Positions 26,463 to 35,423 of a stretch of 64,000 nt of DNA are shown here, one piece after another. Source of the DNA: Pseudomonas leptonychotis. GTDB lineage: Bacteria; Pseudomonadota; Gammaproteobacteria; Pseudomonadales; Pseudomonadaceae. The translations under genes and the position numbers were made by a program. The stretch's first letter is position 1, and each line of letters starts with the position of its first letter. The notes under the pieces are model-generated. The model searched no databases. It was not told the origin of the DNA and saw only the letters and a program-made list of their open reading frames with translations. The stretch covers positions 2,170,001-2,234,000 of the forward strand of contig NZ_RFLV01000001.1 in NCBI RefSeq assembly GCF_004920405.1, written 5' to 3'.

Positions 26463-28232
26463 ATGAGCCAGTTTGTAATCAATATGCTGTTTGTGGGCGC
26501 CTCCTTCGCGCTCTACTTCGGCATCGCCATTTGGGCGCGCGCCGGTTCGACCAAGGAGTTCTACGTCGCTGGCGGTGGTGTTCACCCCGTGACCAACGGC
26601 ATGGCCACTGCAGCCGACTGGATGTCTGCGGCCTCTTTTATTTCCATGGCGGGCCTGATCGCCGCCGGTGGTTATGCCAACTCAACCTTCCTCATGGGCT
26701 GGACCGGCGGCTATGTGCTGCTGGCCATGCTGTTGGCGCCTTACCTGCGTAAGTTCGGTAAGTTCACCGTGCCGGATTTCATCGGCGATCGCTTCTACAG
26801 CAACGGCGCACGCCTGGCTGCAGTGGTCTGCCTGATCATCATCTGTGTGACCTACGTAATCGGTCAGATGGCCGGTGCTGGCGTGGCGTTCTCGCGCTTC
26901 CTTGAAGTGAGCAACTCCACCGGTATCTGGATCGCGGCTGGCGTGGTGTTCTGCTACGCGGTGTTCGGCGGCATGAAGGGCATCACCTACACCCAGGTGG
27001 CGCAGTACGTAGTGCTGATCATTGCCTACACCATCCCGGCGGTGTTCATCTCCCTGCAACTGACCGGCAACCCTATCCCGATGTTCGGCATGTTCAGCGA
27101 GCACACTGAGTCAGGTTTGCCACTGTTGCAGAAACTCAATGACGTGGTCATGGAGTTAGGCTTCACCTCTTACACCGGGGATATCAGCAGCAAGCTAAAT
27201 ATGGTGCTGTTCACCCTGTCGCTGATGATCGGTACCGCCGGTCTGCCGCACGTCATCATTCGCTTCTTCACCGTACCGAAAGTGGCTGACGCACGTTGGT
27301 CTGCTGGCTGGACGCTGATCTTTATCTCCCTGCTGTATCTCACTGCGCCGGCTGTGGCTTCCATGGCTCGCCTGAACCTGCTGACCACGGTTTATCCGCA
27401 GGGTGTTGAAGCGCCAGCGCTGGCGTATGAAGAGCGTCCGGAGTGGGTGAGGACCTGGGAAACCACCGGTTTGATCCAGTGGGAAGACAAGAACAGCGAC
27501 GGCCGTATCCAGCTGTATAACGATGCTGCTCCAGCCTTTACCCCGACGGCCGAATCACTGGGCTGGAAGGGCAACGAGTTGGTCGTTAACAACGACATTC
27601 TGGTACTGGCTAACCCGGAAATTGCCAACCTGCCGGGCTGGGTCATTGGCCTGATTGCAGCAGGTGCGATTGCGGCGGCATTGTCGACGGCGGCTGGGTT
27701 GTTGCTGGCGATCTCGTCGGCGGTGAGTCATGACCTGATCAAGAATATGATCAACCCGAAAATCAGTGAGAAGGGGGAAATGCGCGCCGCGCGAATCTCC
27801 ATGGCGGTGGCGATCTTGTTGGCCACATGGCTGGGGCTCAATCCACCAGGCTTTGCCGCGCAGGTGGTGGCGCTGGCATTCGGTATCGCGGCGGCTACGT
27901 TGTTCCCAGCGTTGATGATGGGGATCTTCTCCAAGCGGGTAAACGACAAGGGCGCGATTGCCGGCATGCTGGTTGGCTTGGTGTTCACCGTCGTCTACAT
28001 CTTCCTGTACTTGGGCTGGTTCTTTATTCCGGGCACGGCGACCTTCGCCAACACCCCGGATAACTGGATGTTCGGCATCTCGCCGCTGTCCATCGGTACT
28101 GTGGGTGCGGTGATTAACTTCGCGGTCGCCTACGCCGTGTCGCTGGCCACTGTTGCTCCGCCTCAGGAGATCCAGGATCTGGTGGAAAGCGTACGGACTC
28201 CTAAAGGTGCTGGCGGCGCTCTGAGCCACTAA
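26463..28232 (+). CDS. Sodium:solute symporter (SSS family, VC_2705-like)
   Basis: A 589-residue SSS-family transporter with about 12-13 TMs, related to acetate permease ActP. N-terminal segments FYVAGGGVHPVTNGMATAADWMSAASFISMAG and the family block GLPHVIIRFFTVP (about 260) are clear. A polar external insertion at about 310-380 carries an EF-hand-like loop, DKNSDGRIQLYN (342-353). The DUF4212-SSS pair likely imports a monocarboxylate with Na+; the exact substrate is unknown. A rho-independent terminator follows. Confidence 0.92.
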   Translation: MSQFVINMLFVGASFALYFGIAIWARAGSTKEFYVAGGGVHPVTNGMATAADWMSAASFISMAGLIAAGGYANSTFLMGWTGGYVLLAMLLAPYLRKFGKFTVPDFIGDRFYSNGARLAAVVCLIIICVTYVIGQMAGAGVAFSRFLEVSNSTGIWIAAGVVFCYAVFGGMKGITYTQVAQYVVLIIAYTIPAVFISLQLTGNPIPMFGMFSEHTESGLPLLQKLNDVVMELGFTSYTGDISSKLNMVLFTLSLMIGTAGLPHVIIRFFTVPKVADARWSAGWTLIFISLLYLTAPAVASMARLNLLTTVYPQGVEAPALAYEERPEWVRTWETTGLIQWEDKNSDGRIQLYNDAAPAFTPTAESLGWKGNELVVNNDILVLANPEIANLPGWVIGLIAAGAIAAALSTAAGLLLAISSAVSHDLIKNMINPKISEKGEMRAARISMAVAILLATWLGLNPPGFAAQVVALAFGIAAATLFPALMMGIFSKRVNDKGAIAGMLVGLVFTVVYIFLYLGWFFIPGTATFANTPDNWMFGISPLSIGTVGAVINFAVAYAVSLATVAPPQEIQDLVESVRTPKGAGGALSH

Positions 28233-28277
28233 GCATAATCAAGCCTGACTCAGCTATTGGGGTCAGGGTCTTACTAG

Positions 28278-28303
28278 CGGGCCTCCTTGGGAGGCCCGTT
28301 TTA
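28278..28303 (+). terminator. Rho-independent terminator after symporter
   Basis: CGGGCCTC (28278-28285), loop CTTGG, GAGGCCCG (28291-28298), then TTTTATT. 46 bp past the symporter stop. Confidence 0.9.
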
Positions 28304-28353
28304 TTGGCGGCCATCCATGGCGCCCACCCTTTGGGCCGTTGCTGTGCAACGTT

Positions 28354-28380
28354 AAAAACTGCTTCAGGCAGTTTTTTATT
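28354..28380 (+). terminator. Second terminator / possible attenuator
   Basis: AAAAACTGC (28354-28362), loop TTCAG, GCAGTTTTT (28368-28376), then TATTTT. It ends about 16 bp before the next ATG (28396), so it would either back up the first terminator or sit in the 5' leader of the following gene. Confidence 0.75.
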
Positions 28381-28395
28381 TTCGGGAGTCAGTCA

Positions 28396-28902
28396 ATGTT
28401 GTGGACAATACTCGCCATCGTAGTTGCGGGGCTGGGGGCGGCTGGTATCGCCATGCTGCTGCGCAAACTGTCAGGCAATCGCTTGCCGAAGTGGATCATC
28501 CCGGCGTTGGGTGGCCTGGGCATGCTCAGCTACCAGATTTACTACGAGTACTCCTGGTTTGAACATCAGCTACAACGTCAGCCGGCCGAATCCGTGCTGG
28601 TGGCCAGTGAAACCGGCGAGGTGTTCTGGCGCCCTTGGACCTTCTTTTGGCCGATGACCACCGCGTTCACCGTGCTCGATAGCAAAAGCCTGCTGCGCGA
28701 AGATGCCTCGGGTAACAACGTGGTCGCCTTCAACCTGTATCGCTTTGAAAAACAGCATATTGATCGGGTCAATCATCAGCCCCATTTGCTCAATTGCAGC
28801 ACCGCCGAACTGCTGCCGCTGGATGCGCAGAAAAAACCGCAACTGGATCAGATGAAACAGATTGCCAAGGATGATGTGCTTTATCGGCAGGCCTGCCAGT
28901 AA
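28396..28902 (+). CDS. Hypothetical membrane-anchored protein
   Basis: A 168-residue protein with two N-terminal hydrophobic segments (about 1-22 and 32-50) and a soluble C-terminus containing TGEVFWRPWTFFWP and DRVNHQPHLLNCSTAELLPLD. The start ATG 28396 (MLWTILAIVVAGL) follows GGGAG. Probably periplasmic-facing. I recognise no named family. It is isolated between a terminator and the convergent PepSY/TonB operon. Confidence 0.75.
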   Translation: MLWTILAIVVAGLGAAGIAMLLRKLSGNRLPKWIIPALGGLGMLSYQIYYEYSWFEHQLQRQPAESVLVASETGEVFWRPWTFFWPMTTAFTVLDSKSLLREDASGNNVVAFNLYRFEKQHIDRVNHQPHLLNCSTAELLPLDAQKKPQLDQMKQIAKDDVLYRQACQ

Positions 28903-29003
28903 ACTCGCTGCCGGCTCCTGCTCGTTTGTTACGACTCGGAGCGCGGTACGCTCAATTCTCCCATCGCGACTGCAATATGCAGGCAGTCTGTTTTGCCCAG
29001 GGC

Positions 29004-29186
29004 TTAGCGCCGCTGGCTTTGGCTGCGTCGCAGCAGTGGCCAGCAGCCCAGTGCGGTCGGGACTCCCAGGCCGAGCCAAGCCACCGCATCCCAGCCGCCA
29101 TCGCCGAGTAACGCGCTGAGCAAGCCGCTGGCACTGAATAGGCCGATCAGCAATGGCAGGGCGAAGGTGGATTGTCGCCAGTTCAT
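29004..29186 (-). CDS. Small membrane protein of the iron-uptake operon
   Basis: A 60-residue hydrophobic protein (MNWRQSTFALPLLIGLFSAS...) with two TMs and a basic C-terminus RRSQSQRR. Its ATG overlaps the stop of the PepSY gene by 4 bp, showing coupling and supporting it as real. Small proteins of this type commonly follow PepSY genes near TonB receptors. Function unknown. Confidence 0.75.
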   Translation of the reverse strand: MNWRQSTFALPLLIGLFSASGLLSALLGDGGWDAVAWLGLGVPTALGCWPLLRRSQSQRR

Positions 29187-30319
29187 GCTGCTGCCTCTTT
29201 GCGTTCACGCCGTGTGGCCGTGGCGCGTTGGCGTACCCACCAGAGGTACAGGCCGCTGCCCAGTACGACGATAGTGAGCACATCCAAAACGGCCCACAGC
29301 ACTTTCATCGGCATGCCGCCGTAGTCGCCAAAATGCAGCGGCTGCGACATCGACAGTGCGTCCATATACCAAGGCCGCTGGCCGATGGCGGTAACCTCCA
29401 GGTTGCGCGCATCAATCAGCACCGGCGTCCACAGGTGCGCGGTGAGGTGCGTATTGCCTTTCATAAACACGCTGTAGTGGTGCGCGCTGGAGAAGCGTGT
29501 GCCGGGGAAGGCGATAAAGTCAGGTTGCATGGCGGGCGTGGCATTTGCGGCAATCGTCAGCACCTCGTCGACTGGGGCGCGCAGGGTCAGGGGGGGCGCA
29601 TTCCGATACGGTTCGACCATTGCGGCCAGGCTTTCTGCGCGCCAGGCGCTTATCAACAGGTCCGCACAGGCGCTAATCACCCCGGTAATACCGACGGTCA
29701 TGGCCCAGGTCAGGGTAACGATACCAATTAGGTTATGCAGGTCGAGCCAGCGCGTGCGCGCGGATTTTTCCCGGCGCACTTCGGCGAACTTCAGCCGGCG
29801 CATAAAGGGCGCATAGAGCACCACGCCGGAAATGAGCGCGGCCACAAACAGCAGGCCCATAAAGGCCAGCAGCAGCTTGCCCGGCAGGTCGGCAAACATA
29901 TCCACATGCAGGCGCAGAATGACCATCAGAATGCCGCCGTTGGCTGCGGGCATGGCCACGGCTTCACCGCTGCGGGCATCGAGCATAAACGTGTGCGACG
30001 AGTTGGGCTCAGTACCGGCGGTGGCCGCAGTAATCGCGACCACGCCGTTGGGTTCGTCGGCGTCGTAGCCCAGGTACTGGATGACCTCGCCCAAGCGATG
30101 GCGTTCGGCGGCGTCGACCAGCTGTTGCAGTGACAGGTGCGGCGTCTCGGCTGGCATCTCACGCAGCTCGGGCGCATCACCCAGCAGGTGTTCCAGCTCG
30201 TGGTGGAAGATCAATGGCAGCCCGGTCAGGGCCAGCATCAACAAAAACAGGGTGCAGATCAGGCTGGTCCAGGTGTGCACCTGCGACCAGCGGCGAATAG
30301 TGGTGGTTTTCATCAGCAT
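29183..30319 (-). CDS. PepSY-associated TM protein
   Basis: A 378-residue inner-membrane protein: TM at about 13-36, periplasmic PepSY region with HLSLQQLVDAAERHRLG, TMs at about 150-172 and 200-225, second periplasmic part, and a final TM at about 345-368. Related to PiuB/SiuB-like proteins that often accompany siderophore receptors and are thought to act in ferric-siderophore reduction. Histidines in TMs (DLHNLIG, VHTWTSL) could bind haem or metal. 54 bp downstream of the TonB receptor. ATG codons at 30319 and 30313 are both possible. Confidence 0.88.
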   Translation of the reverse strand: MLMKTTTIRRWSQVHTWTSLICTLFLLMLALTGLPLIFHHELEHLLGDAPELREMPAETPHLSLQQLVDAAERHRLGEVIQYLGYDADEPNGVVAITAATAGTEPNSSHTFMLDARSGEAVAMPAANGGILMVILRLHVDMFADLPGKLLLAFMGLLFVAALISGVVLYAPFMRRLKFAEVRREKSARTRWLDLHNLIGIVTLTWAMTVGITGVISACADLLISAWRAESLAAMVEPYRNAPPLTLRAPVDEVLTIAANATPAMQPDFIAFPGTRFSSAHHYSVFMKGNTHLTAHLWTPVLIDARNLEVTAIGQRPWYMDALSMSQPLHFGDYGGMPMKVLWAVLDVLTIVVLGSGLYLWWVRQRATATRRERKEAAA

Positions 30320-30373
30320 GTCCAGAAATGCCTACGCCGCCCTATATGGCGGCGCAGGGTGGCTGCGAGGCGA

Positions 30374-32773
30374 TCAGAACTCAAGCTGAGCAGAGAAGGT
30401 CAGGGTGCGCGGTGCGCCCAGGTAATGGCTGCTCAGCCAGTATTCCTTGTTGGCCAGGTTGCTGACGTTGGTGCGCAGGGTCAGGGTGTTGTCGCTGCCC
30501 AGCTGCGCCCGATAGCGCGCGCCTGCATCGAAGGTGGTGAAGGACGGCAGGCTGTGCTGGTTGGCTTCGTCGCTGTACTGCTTGCCGGTGTAGTAAGTAC
30601 CACCGGTCAGCGCCAAGCCCGGTACGGCGTTGATGTCGTACTCGGCATACAGCTTGGCCAGCTTGGAGGCAACGTCGGTGGGTTTTTGCCCTTCGCTGGC
30701 GGCAGCGCCGGAGTCTTTCACCTGCGGGTCAAGTAGCGTCACGCCGCCGACCAGGGTCAGCTCGGGCAGCACTTTGCCGGTGATACCAAACTCCAGGCCG
30801 TTGTTCTCCTGACGACCGTCCTGGACGAATACACCGGCACCATTGGTATAGGTGTTGGGCTTGTCGATATTGAACAGGGCCAGGGTCAGCAGCGTTTCGC
30901 CGACGGTGGCCTTGACGCCCACTTCATACTGCTCGCTGACCAGCGGCGCCATGGCCTGGCCGGCGTTGAGTGCGGTGCTCGGGGCGATGCCGCCGGCCTG
31001 CAGGCCTTCGATATAGCTGGCGTAGGTGGTCAGCCAAGGTGCCGGCTTGTAAATCAGCGAGACGTTGGGCGAGGTTTCAGACTCTTTATAGTTGCTGGTG
31101 GTTTCGCCATAACCGAAGGCTTCGGCCCAGATGAAGTCGTTGCTGTAGGTCTTGATCGTGGTGTGGGTCAGACCAAGGATGCTCGACCACTGCTCGTTGA
31201 AGGTGATCACGTCGCCGATCAGGAAATTGTCCGACTGGGTGCGCGAAGACAGGCGCTGGTCGCCGTTGCCAATCGAATAGGCGGGCTTATCGACCTGTGG
31301 GTTCTGGCTGAAGGGCGATGGGGTGCCAACGACGTCGTTGTATTGCGGGCCTGGGTAAGGGATGTGGTCTGTGTAGTTGCGTACGCGCGCGACGTTGCCC
31401 TGGTAGCCAACGGTGGACTTGTGTTCGATAACGCCTGTGGCGAATTCGGCATCGAGAAACAGGTAGCCGGAGGTCTCCTCGTTTTCCACCGGGGCGAAGG
31501 CGTACAGCGGTTGGGTGTATTGACCGGCGCTGTAGGCGGTTGGGCCGGTGTAGGTGTATTCCTCGGTGTATTCGCTGTAGGACAAGGCTCCACGCAGGCT
31601 GAAGACATCGTCTAAACGCCAGTTGAAGCGGCTGCCGACGCGGTCGTGCTCGCTGTCGGAGAAGGCCCACTTTTGGCTGTATAGCTCATCGTTGCGCAGC
31701 GTGTCGGCGTCGGGACGCAGGCTCTGCTCACCGAAGTGCCAGTAGCTGCTCAGACCGCGTGTTTCGGTCTTCTTATGCGAGGCGTCGAACTGAATTTGCA
31801 GGTCATCGCTGACGTTCCAGTCCAGCGCAACACTGAGCATTTCGCGGCGCCGCTTCTGCAGGTCGAGGGCAGTTTCGCCATCCTGGGTCAGCATGTTGAC
31901 GCGGTAGGCGAATACCCCGGCGTCGTCGAGCGGGCCGCCGAAGTCGCCGTGCAAGTAGTAGTTCTCGCCACCGGCATTACCCAGGGTGACGCTGTTGTAG
32001 CGCTCATAGGTCGGGCGCTTGAGCACGTAGTTGACCAGGCCGCCGGGGCTGGCCGGGCCGTAGAGAAAGCCGCTAAGACCGGTGAGGATTTCCAGCTGCT
32101 GCATCTCTTCGATGAAGTTACCGCCGTCATAACCGTTGCTGAAGCGCAGGCCATCGTTGGCGATGCTCAGGTTACCGGACCCGCTGAAACCGCGCATGCT
32201 CACCGCGCTGGCGTAGCCGGCAGTGGTGGGTGAGGTGAACTGGGTGGCGGGGCTGAGCTTGAACACGTCATCGGTGGAGGTGGCCTGGATGTTTTGCAGC
32301 AATTCTGTGGACACCACGCTCACCGAGTAGGGGGCGTCCTGCAGGCGCATGCCGCCGAGGGCGCCAATGTTCTGTACGGCGTTGCTGCGGTAACTAGCGG
32401 CTTCGCCACCGTCAACCGGGCTGTTAGCCGTTACGGTGACATCGGGCAAGGCCATGGCTGCTTGGGGTGCTGGAGTCAGGCTATAGCTGCCGCTGCTGCT
32501 TTGCTGCAGTTGCAGGCCGCTATCCTGCAGGGCCTGCTGCAATGCATCAACGGCGTCGTAGTCGCCTGCAACCGGGGCCGATTGCTTGTTGGCGGTTAGG
32601 GTCGGGTCGATGCTTAGGACAATGCCGGCCTGGCTGGCGATCTGCGTCAGGGTGCTGGCCAGAGGCGCGGCAGGCAGTTTGTAAGTGTCGGCCATGGCTG
32701 CTGAGCAGACGCTGGCGAGACTGATGGCGACGGCCAATAAGCCGGGGCGGAACAGGGGCAGGGCGCGGGTCAT
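30374..32773 (-). CDS. TonB-dependent siderophore receptor with STN signalling domain
   Basis: A 799-residue outer-membrane receptor. Signal peptide at about 1-28 (ends AAMA), STN domain at about 33-92 (LASTLTQIASQAGIVLSID), plug at about 130-240, then a 22-strand barrel ending in TLTFSAQLEF with the terminal Phe typical of OMPs. The STN domain and the neighbouring fecR/fecI genes indicate cell-surface signalling: the loaded receptor signals through FecR to the ECF sigma factor, which activates this operon. Substrate probably a ferric xenosiderophore; FiuA (ferrichrome) occupies a similar place in P. aeruginosa, but identity is unproven. Confidence 0.93.
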   Translation of the reverse strand: MTRALPLFRPGLLAVAISLASVCSAAMADTYKLPAAPLASTLTQIASQAGIVLSIDPTLTANKQSAPVAGDYDAVDALQQALQDSGLQLQQSSSGSYSLTPAPQAAMALPDVTVTANSPVDGGEAASYRSNAVQNIGALGGMRLQDAPYSVSVVSTELLQNIQATSTDDVFKLSPATQFTSPTTAGYASAVSMRGFSGSGNLSIANDGLRFSNGYDGGNFIEEMQQLEILTGLSGFLYGPASPGGLVNYVLKRPTYERYNSVTLGNAGGENYYLHGDFGGPLDDAGVFAYRVNMLTQDGETALDLQKRRREMLSVALDWNVSDDLQIQFDASHKKTETRGLSSYWHFGEQSLRPDADTLRNDELYSQKWAFSDSEHDRVGSRFNWRLDDVFSLRGALSYSEYTEEYTYTGPTAYSAGQYTQPLYAFAPVENEETSGYLFLDAEFATGVIEHKSTVGYQGNVARVRNYTDHIPYPGPQYNDVVGTPSPFSQNPQVDKPAYSIGNGDQRLSSRTQSDNFLIGDVITFNEQWSSILGLTHTTIKTYSNDFIWAEAFGYGETTSNYKESETSPNVSLIYKPAPWLTTYASYIEGLQAGGIAPSTALNAGQAMAPLVSEQYEVGVKATVGETLLTLALFNIDKPNTYTNGAGVFVQDGRQENNGLEFGITGKVLPELTLVGGVTLLDPQVKDSGAAASEGQKPTDVASKLAKLYAEYDINAVPGLALTGGTYYTGKQYSDEANQHSLPSFTTFDAGARYRAQLGSDNTLTLRTNVSNLANKEYWLSSHYLGAPRTLTFSAQLEF

Positions 32774-32913
32774 TACGAAACTCTCCTAAACGGGAATATA
32801 TCTCAATGACCTGGTGCCGAAGCAGAATGGAAAAGTGATAGGGCGAGATGAAATTATTTTTTAGCGATATCCCAAATCGCTGTTGTCGACCCCTAACCGC
32901 GCGACGATTCTTT

Positions 32914-32967
32914 GTGGGAGGGGCTTTAGCCGCGACGCTGCAATGTCGCGGCTAAAGCCCCTCCCAC
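32914..32967. repeat. Perfect REP-like palindrome
   Basis: Two perfect 23-bp arms (32914-32936 and 32945-32967; core GTGGGAGGGGCTTTAGCC) with an 8-nt loop, between fecR and the TonB receptor gene. Same family as 6825, 9187 and 51482. Confidence 0.85.
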
Positions 32968-33020
32968 GTCAGCCCCTGCCTTGCCATCCTTGCCCGTCCG
33001 CCTGGTTTTTAGGCGGACGC

Positions 33021-33974
33021 TTAGGGGGCGGCAGGTACGACCTTGGCCCACCAGTTGCCAAATCGCTCGATACGCACCGGCAAGCTGGGTGGCAGGGCAG
33101 CCAGGGCCTTGTCACTGTCATGCAGCGGGAAGCTGCCGCTGATACGCAGGTCGGCCAGGCTCGGATCGAGGCCCAGGTAACCGCTGCGGTATTCGCCGAG
33201 CGCATCAAGCAGGTCACTCAGGCGCAAGTTGTCAGCCACCAGCATGCCGTGGCTCCAGGCTGCCGCGCTAAGTGGCGCAGGCAGCACGCCGCCAAGGCGC
33301 TGACGCTGCATCAATACCTGTTCACCGGCCTCAATGATCCGCTCGTTGGCCGCGTCCGCCGGGTGTGCGGCCACGGCCGACTGCAACACGGTCAGGCGCG
33401 TGCCGTCGCCTTCACGGCGCACCAGAAAGCGTGTGCCGAGTGCGCGTAGGCTGCCGTGTTCGGTGAGCACCACAAACGGGCGGTTATCACCGTGGGCGGT
33501 TTGCACCAAGATTTCGCCGCTGCGCAGGCGTATGGCCCGTTGGTTGTCGGTGAATTCAATATCCACGGCGCTGGCGCTGTTGAGGTGTACCCGGCTGCGG
33601 TCACTGAGTTGCAGCTCGCGCTGTTCGCCGCGTGCGGTGTACGCATCGGCCAGGTAATCGCCGAGCGGGCGTTGCTGCGCCAGTAGGCCAAGTAGCAAGG
33701 CACCGCTCAGGAGCAGGCCGAACGCGGTACCCGCGAGCCGGCGCACGCCGTTATTGCGTGCACTGAGCAGCAGTGCTTGCCGCGCCGGCTTTGCAGCGGC
33801 TGAGGCGAGACGAATATCCAGGCCATTGAGCTGCTGCCAGACCCGCGCATGCTCGGGGTGCGCCGCCAGCCATTGGGCGAAGGCATGCTGCTGTTCCGCG
33901 CTGACCGTGCCGGAGTCGAGGCACAGTTGCCATTCGATGGCGGCATCCAGAACGTGGGCTGATACCGCGCTCAT
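33021..33974 (-). CDS. fecR: FecR-type anti-sigma/sigma regulator
   Basis: A 317-residue protein: N-terminal cytoplasmic anti-sigma region (DUF4880-like, DAAIEWQLCLDSG...FAQWLAAHPEHARVW), one TM at about 75-97, and a periplasmic FecR domain with RSRVHLNSASAVDIEF and LRSGEILVQTAHGDNRPF. The start ATG 33974 (MSAVSAHVLDAA) overlaps the sigma gene by 4 bp (ATGA). It transduces the receptor signal to the sigma factor. A longer in-frame start at 34004 would lie inside the sigma gene. Confidence 0.92.
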   Translation of the reverse strand: MSAVSAHVLDAAIEWQLCLDSGTVSAEQQHAFAQWLAAHPEHARVWQQLNGLDIRLASAAAKPARQALLLSARNNGVRRLAGTAFGLLLSGALLLGLLAQQRPLGDYLADAYTARGEQRELQLSDRSRVHLNSASAVDIEFTDNQRAIRLRSGEILVQTAHGDNRPFVVLTEHGSLRALGTRFLVRREGDGTRLTVLQSAVAAHPADAANERIIEAGEQVLMQRQRLGGVLPAPLSAAAWSHGMLVADNLRLSDLLDALGEYRSGYLGLDPSLADLRISGSFPLHDSDKALAALPPSLPVRIERFGNWWAKVVPAAP

Positions 33975-34489
33975 TGCGGCTCGCCATGCAGGGCGATGTA
34001 ACACTGACGTAGGCCTTGGGCCAGGTACTGGCGCACGCGGGAGACTGATACGCCGAGGCGTTCGGCGATTTCTACGTGGCCCATGCCGTCCAGGCGGTTA
34101 TGCAGAAATGCCGCGCGCGCGTTGCTCGACAGTTGGCCGAGCAGGCGGTCGATTTCACGGAGGGCATCCAGAGCCATGGCCTGCTCCTCGGCGCTGGGTT
34201 GCACGCTCTGCGGCTGCTGACCGAGTTCTTCGAGGTAGGTACGTTCCAGCGCGCTGCGGCGGAAATGGTCAATCAGCAGGCCTTTGGCGATGGTGGTCAG
34301 CAGCGCGCGGGGGGCGCGGGTCTGATCCAAATCGCGGCGTGCGAGTAGGCGTACGAACGTATCTTGGCTGAGGTCTTCGGCGCGCTCCGGGCTGTACAAG
34401 CTTTTGCGCAGCCAGCCGAGCAGCCAATCACGGTGATCGCGATAGAGCAGGCTGACCAACTGCAGGTGGGTGGAGTCGCCGGCCGACAC
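33971..34489 (-). CDS. fecI: ECF sigma factor, FecI type
   Basis: A sigma-70 group IV factor of iron starvation. Region 2 is seen as YRDHRDWLLGWLRK...AEDLSQDTFVRLL, and region 4 as LSSNARAAFLHNRLDGMGHVEIAERLGVSVSRVRQYL. I prefer the GTG start at 34489 (172 residues, VSAGDSTHLQL) with GAGG 6 bp upstream; the ATG at 34537 would add 16 residues and overlaps a Fur-like box. The fecI-fecR-receptor order is the classical one, giving Fur repression plus ligand-induced activation. Confidence 0.9.
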   Translation of the reverse strand: MSAGDSTHLQLVSLLYRDHRDWLLGWLRKSLYSPERAEDLSQDTFVRLLARRDLDQTRAPRALLTTIAKGLLIDHFRRSALERTYLEELGQQPQSVQPSAEEQAMALDALREIDRLLGQLSSNARAAFLHNRLDGMGHVEIAERLGVSVSRVRQYLAQGLRQCYIALHGEPQ

Positions 34490-34516
34490 GCGAACCTCAT
34501 TAGACTGGAAAATAAA

Positions 34517-34537
34517 GTAATCGAGAATTATTCGCAT
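34517..34537. promoter_or_regulatory. Candidate Fur box upstream of fecI
   Basis: GTAATCGAGAATTATTCGC (34517-34535) matches 11 of 19 positions of the Fur consensus GATAATGATAATCATTATC. It lies 28 bp upstream of the GTG start, where a promoter for the sigma gene is expected. Confidence 0.5.
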
Positions 34538-34718
34538 ATGATGGCAGCTGGCCTCATTCCCCGCAATCCATCACCACGACGCCACGATGGGCGGTTGAAC
34601 TGGGCGGCGAAATAGATAGCCGTTGGCCGTACGAGCGCGCGACGGTGAGTGATGTGCTTGTTAGGGGCGCCGGAAGGGCGCTGAACGCTGGCCTACTGAT
34701 GCTGGGCTTGTCGGGCCA

Positions 34719-35423
34719 TTACATCGAATGTGCCAGCTGGCGGCGTCGGCTATTGAGCTGATGCAGCAGCGTGGGCAGGCTATCAAGGCCTTGCTGGCGC
34801 GCTTTGCTGAGCAGAATCAGCGCCAGTTCGGCGGTGACCAGTGCGTCGGCGCTGGCATGATGGCGCTGCTGCACCTGCAGGCCAAAGTGCTGGGTCCAGC
34901 CGTCGAGACCGGCATTGCTCACGGTGGCTTTGGGGCACAGCAGTGGGGCAATTTCGGCGACATCAACGAACGTATGCTGCAAGCGCAAACCCAGGCTCTG
35001 TTTGAGTGCGCGCGCCAGCATGCGTTGGTCGAATTCGGCATGGAAGGCCAGCAGCGGGCTGTCGCCGACAAATTCCATAAACGCCAGTAGGGCCTCAGCA
35101 GGCGCTTCGCCCTTAGCGATTTCGCTGGGTGCAATGCCGTGGATCAGGGTGCTGGCGCTGGCCTGGTGCCCTTCGCGTTGCAAGGTGCATTCGAATTGCT
35201 GGCTGAGGTCGATGGCGGCGTTTTCGATCACCACGGCACCGATCGATAGCACCAGATCACGGCGCATGTTCAGGCCGCTGGTTTCCAGATCAAGCACGAC
35301 TAAGCGTTGCTGTTGCAGCATGCGGTTATCGAGCACGGTGGCCGTGGCCAGGTTATCGCGGCGCTGCAGTTGCGCTTGAGTGAGAGCCGGTTTTTGCCCG
35401 GTCAGCCAAGTAAACGTGCTCAC
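34719..35423 (-). CDS. DnaQ-like 3'-5' exonuclease
   Basis: A 234-residue DEDDh exonuclease. Exo I D45/E47 in VVLDLETSGLN, Exo II in LLAFHAEFDQRML, and the Exo III histidine and aspartate in HHASADALVTAEL. A variable N-terminus of about 35 residues precedes the fold. It overlaps the DUF294 gene by 4 bp; this DUF294-exonuclease pairing is common in Pseudomonas (often labelled DNA polymerase III epsilon-like), but it is not the replicative DnaQ. Substrate unknown. Confidence 0.9.
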   Translation of the reverse strand: MSTFTWLTGQKPALTQAQLQRRDNLATATVLDNRMLQQQRLVVLDLETSGLNMRRDLVLSIGAVVIENAAIDLSQQFECTLQREGHQASASTLIHGIAPSEIAKGEAPAEALLAFMEFVGDSPLLAFHAEFDQRMLARALKQSLGLRLQHTFVDVAEIAPLLCPKATVSNAGLDGWTQHFGLQVQQRHHASADALVTAELALILLSKARQQGLDSLPTLLHQLNSRRRQLAHSM

